Shown here piece after piece: positions 6,687-7,959 of a stretch of DNA of 7,959 nucleotides. The notes beneath the pieces are model-generated. The model had not been told where the DNA came from. It searched no databases and worked only from the letters and a program-made list of their open reading frames with translations. Source of the DNA: an uncultured Bacillus sp. (lineage in GTDB: Bacteria; Bacillota; Bacilli; Bacillales_B; DSM-18226); the NCBI RefSeq assembly GCF_946478885.1, contig NZ_CAMLDX010000125.1, positions 1 through 7,959 of the forward strand, written 5' to 3'. Every line of letters starts with the position of its first letter. Within the stretch, counting starts at the first letter, position 1. Position numbers and translations under genes: made by a program.

Positions 6687-6747
6687 TTTAATCCTATCCA
6701 GAAAAAATAATTATCATTGAATTATTTCTGTACAAAATAGGATTAAA
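6687..6747. repeat. 61-nt imperfect inverted repeat in the MFS leader
   Basis: TTTAATCCTAT (6687-6697) and ATAGGATTAAA (6737-6747) are perfect 11-base inverted repeats. Inside them TAATT with CAGAAA on the left pairs with AATTATTTCTG (6720-6730), leaving a few unpaired A residues and a short ATCATTG loop. It falls within the predicted 5' leader of the exporter. There is no T-run after it on the minus strand, so it is not a plain terminator. Confidence 0.6.
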
Positions 6748-6787
6748 TAATCATTGTTCTTTAGTCACCCTTCTTTTTCTAATTAAT

Positions 6788-6819
6788 ATTATCTTAAAGG
6801 TAATAATCTATGAAATCAA
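6788..6819 (-). promoter_or_regulatory. Candidate MFS promoter with LysR-type dyad over the -10
   Basis: On the minus strand TTGATT (6819-6814), a 17-base spacer and TAAGAT (6796-6791) make a moderate sigma-A promoter (four of six matches in each box). The dyad ATTATCTTAAAGGTAAT (6788-6804) has eight of nine... positions each side considered, seven of eight paired positions around a central A, contains a T-N11-A LysR box, and covers the -10. The leader from about 6784 to the ATG at 6577 would be near 207 bases. Confidence 0.42.
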
Positions 6820-6900
6820 GAATTTTTACAATGAAAAAATAATAAGTTTACATTTATACATCTATACTGTCTGATAGACAAGGTTTCTCAACTGCTGCCT

Positions 6901-7794
6901 TCAAATCTCCTGATCTTTGTACATGCTAATCACAAAATTCCGGAATAGTTCTGCGGATGGTTGCAGTTCTGTTCCAGCCAGCCAGGCAATACCGATTTTC
7001 CTGTAGCAATATGGCTCAGAGATGCAAAGCTGCTTTATCCGATCTGAAGAAATACCATGAAAGGCAGGAATAATAGTCACCCCAAGTCCGGCAGAAACCA
7101 GACCGGCTAATGTCGGGACATCTTCTCCTTCAAATTGAACCGCCGGTGAAAACCCAGCCTGCGCACAAAAGCCATCGATCACATCCCGCATTCCGAGTCC
7201 TTTTTTGAAGCCGATAAAATTCTCGCCTGACAATTCGCTTAAAGAAACCGAATTCCTGTCTGCCAGGTGATGATGTGCCGGCACATACAAGAATAATTCT
7301 TCATCAAACAGCGGGTGCCACATGATTTTCGAATGCTCCTTGATCCGGGTAATTAAACACACATCAACCTCCCGACTCAAAAGCCTTTCAACGCTTTCCG
7401 CTATTTTATATTGATACAAACAAATCTCAACACTGGGATAACTTTTATTAAAATATCTGATAATATCCGGCAAAACCTTGATTCCTAATATCGGTAAAAA
7501 GGCAAGTGAAACGGTCCCTGTATATGGATTTTTCAACTGGTTAAGTTCCTCGACTCCCAGAGCAATTTCATTTAAGCCCTTCTCTACCCTTTTTAAAAAT
7601 AAGCGTCCAAATTGATTCAGCTTAACCGTCCGTCCGGTCCGATCAAATAGTGTGATGCCTAATTCTTCCTCCAGCTTCGTGATCGAACGGCTTAAAGCCG
7701 GCTGGGATAGTGCTAAAATTTCAGCAGCCTTACGAAAATGCTCAGTTTTTGCGACAACCCGAAAATATTCCAGCTGCTGCCATTCCACATGCAT
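6901..7794 (-). CDS. LysR-type transcriptional regulator
   Basis: A 297-residue LTTR of standard length. The N-terminal winged helix-turn-helix spans about residues 5-63 (FRKAAEILALSQPALSRSIT is the helix-turn-helix, then LEEELGITLFDRTGRTVKLN). A linker helix reaches about residue 88. The periplasmic-binding-like effector domain covers 92-295, with the usual GLVSAGLGVTIIPA segment (about 237-250). The sequence style (EWQQLEYFRVVAKTEHF, QFEGEDVPTLAGLVSAGLG) resembles the GltC/YybE-like Bacillus subgroup; the effector is unknown. The ATG at 7792-7794 is preferred, but a GTG directly before it (7795-7797) is equally possible, because the ribosome binding site (GGGAAGAG) is weak. A perfect TATAAT on the minus strand (7826-7821) lies about 27 bases upstream. 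It likely controls the downstream MFS gene, whose promoter carries a LysR-type dyad. Confidence 0.92.
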   Translation of the reverse strand: MHVEWQQLEYFRVVAKTEHFRKAAEILALSQPALSRSITKLEEELGITLFDRTGRTVKLNQFGRLFLKRVEKGLNEIALGVEELNQLKNPYTGTVSLAFLPILGIKVLPDIIRYFNKSYPSVEICLYQYKIAESVERLLSREVDVCLITRIKEHSKIMWHPLFDEELFLYVPAHHHLADRNSVSLSELSGENFIGFKKGLGMRDVIDGFCAQAGFSPAVQFEGEDVPTLAGLVSAGLGVTIIPAFHGISSDRIKQLCISEPYCYRKIGIAWLAGTELQPSAELFRNFVISMYKDQEI

Positions 7795-7820
7795 CACTCT
7801 CTTCCCATCTCTTTCCTTTT

Positions 7821-7826
7821 ATTATA
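7821..7826 (-). promoter_or_regulatory. Candidate -10 box of the LysR gene
   Basis: TATAAT on the minus strand is a perfect -10 match. No good -35 is found 16-18 bases upstream. It would give a leader of about 20 bases before the LysR start. Confidence 0.45.
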
Positions 7827-7864
7827 GCGTAACTTTCCTTTATATTCTGTTTTCGGAACAATAA

Positions 7865-7906
7865 AAAAGAGGAAGCACCGGCACAAATAGGCCTTACTCC
7901 TCTTTT
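7865..7906 (-). terminator. Terminator for a minus-strand gene beyond the right edge
   Basis: AAAAGAGGA (7865-7873) and TCCTCTTTT (7898-7906) form a nine-base stem. GGC (7880-7882) with GCC (7891-7893) can extend pairing inside the loop. On the minus strand the stem runs into TTTTTT, the stronger of the two tails. It separates the LysR gene from an unseen gene to the right. That gene's end may be the minus-strand TAA at 7921-7923 (after ...NIHKRDKV) or the one at 7937-7939 (after KLAEHS). The visible stretch is too short to choose. Confidence 0.6.
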
Positions 7907-7959
7907 GATTACAAAACTTATTATACCTTGTCCCTCTTATGAATGTTCCGCCAGCTTTG

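Noticed and set aside
6706..6720. Fur-box-like sequence (TGATAATTATTTTTT on the minus strand)
   Set aside because: Only the first half matches the 7-1-7 pattern well. It is better explained as part of the AT-rich arms of the 61-nt inverted repeat, and it lies downstream of the candidate promoter.
6861..6885. Possible LysR terminator (TGTCT-GAT-AGACA)
   Set aside because: A five-base stem with no T-run on the minus strand is too weak to call a terminator.
1..7959. CRISPR array, tRNA or rRNA gene, known riboswitch, or defence cluster
   Set aside because: No regular spaced repeats, no tRNA cloverleaf and no recognisable riboswitch core were seen on either strand, and no gene belongs to a known defence family.

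Overview
The window reads as chromosomal DNA of a member of the Bacillaceae (Bacillus or a close relative). The signs are a moderately AT-rich composition, strong AGGAGG-type ribosome binding sites, TTG/GTG start codons, U-tailed hairpin terminators, and PdxS/PdxT proteins that match the B. subtilis proteins closely, down to the numbering of the catalytic residues. The species cannot be fixed from the sequence alone.

Layout, left to right. (1) 1-569, minus strand: a REP-associated tyrosine (HUH, Y1) transposase that starts at TTG and runs off the left edge. (2) 570-844: a divergent intergenic region with a 12-bp palindrome, a GGTGTCAGGCACC repeat element and the likely pdxR promoter. (3) 845-2278, plus strand: a MocR/PdxR-type regulator (winged helix plus aminotransferase fold). 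(4) 2316-2344: a hairpin terminator between convergent genes. (5) 2356-3844, minus strand: pdxS-pdxT, the two subunits of PLP synthase, as a tight operon. (6) 3845-4183: the pdxS promoter, a 33-nt perfect palindrome carrying the same 13-mer in inverted orientation, and the promoter region of the next gene with a Rex/FNR-like site. (7) 4184-5002, plus strand: a formate/nitrite (FNT) channel, followed by a strong bidirectional terminator. (8) 5108-5329: no convincing gene; one short reading frame looks like a remnant. (9) 5330-6577, minus strand: a 12-TM MFS exporter with a long, structured leader (6578-6790). (10) 6901-7794, minus strand: a LysR-type regulator upstream of the exporter in the same direction. 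(11) 7865-7906: a terminator for a minus-strand gene that lies mostly beyond the right edge.

Functionally there are three small units. The first is vitamin B6 synthesis (pdxST) with its probable PLP-sensing regulator PdxR. The second is an anion channel that may be expressed at low oxygen or high NADH. The third is a LysR-MFS pair that may be an inducible efflux unit. The most interesting signals are non-coding: a pair of inverted REP-like elements bracketing the B6 block in the same window as a RAYT gene, a shared candidate operator/promoter layout for pdxR and pdxS, and an exporter leader whose Shine-Dalgarno sequence is buried in a hairpin overlapped by a short upstream frame. No clearly new multi-gene system (defence, CRISPR, biosynthetic cluster) is visible.
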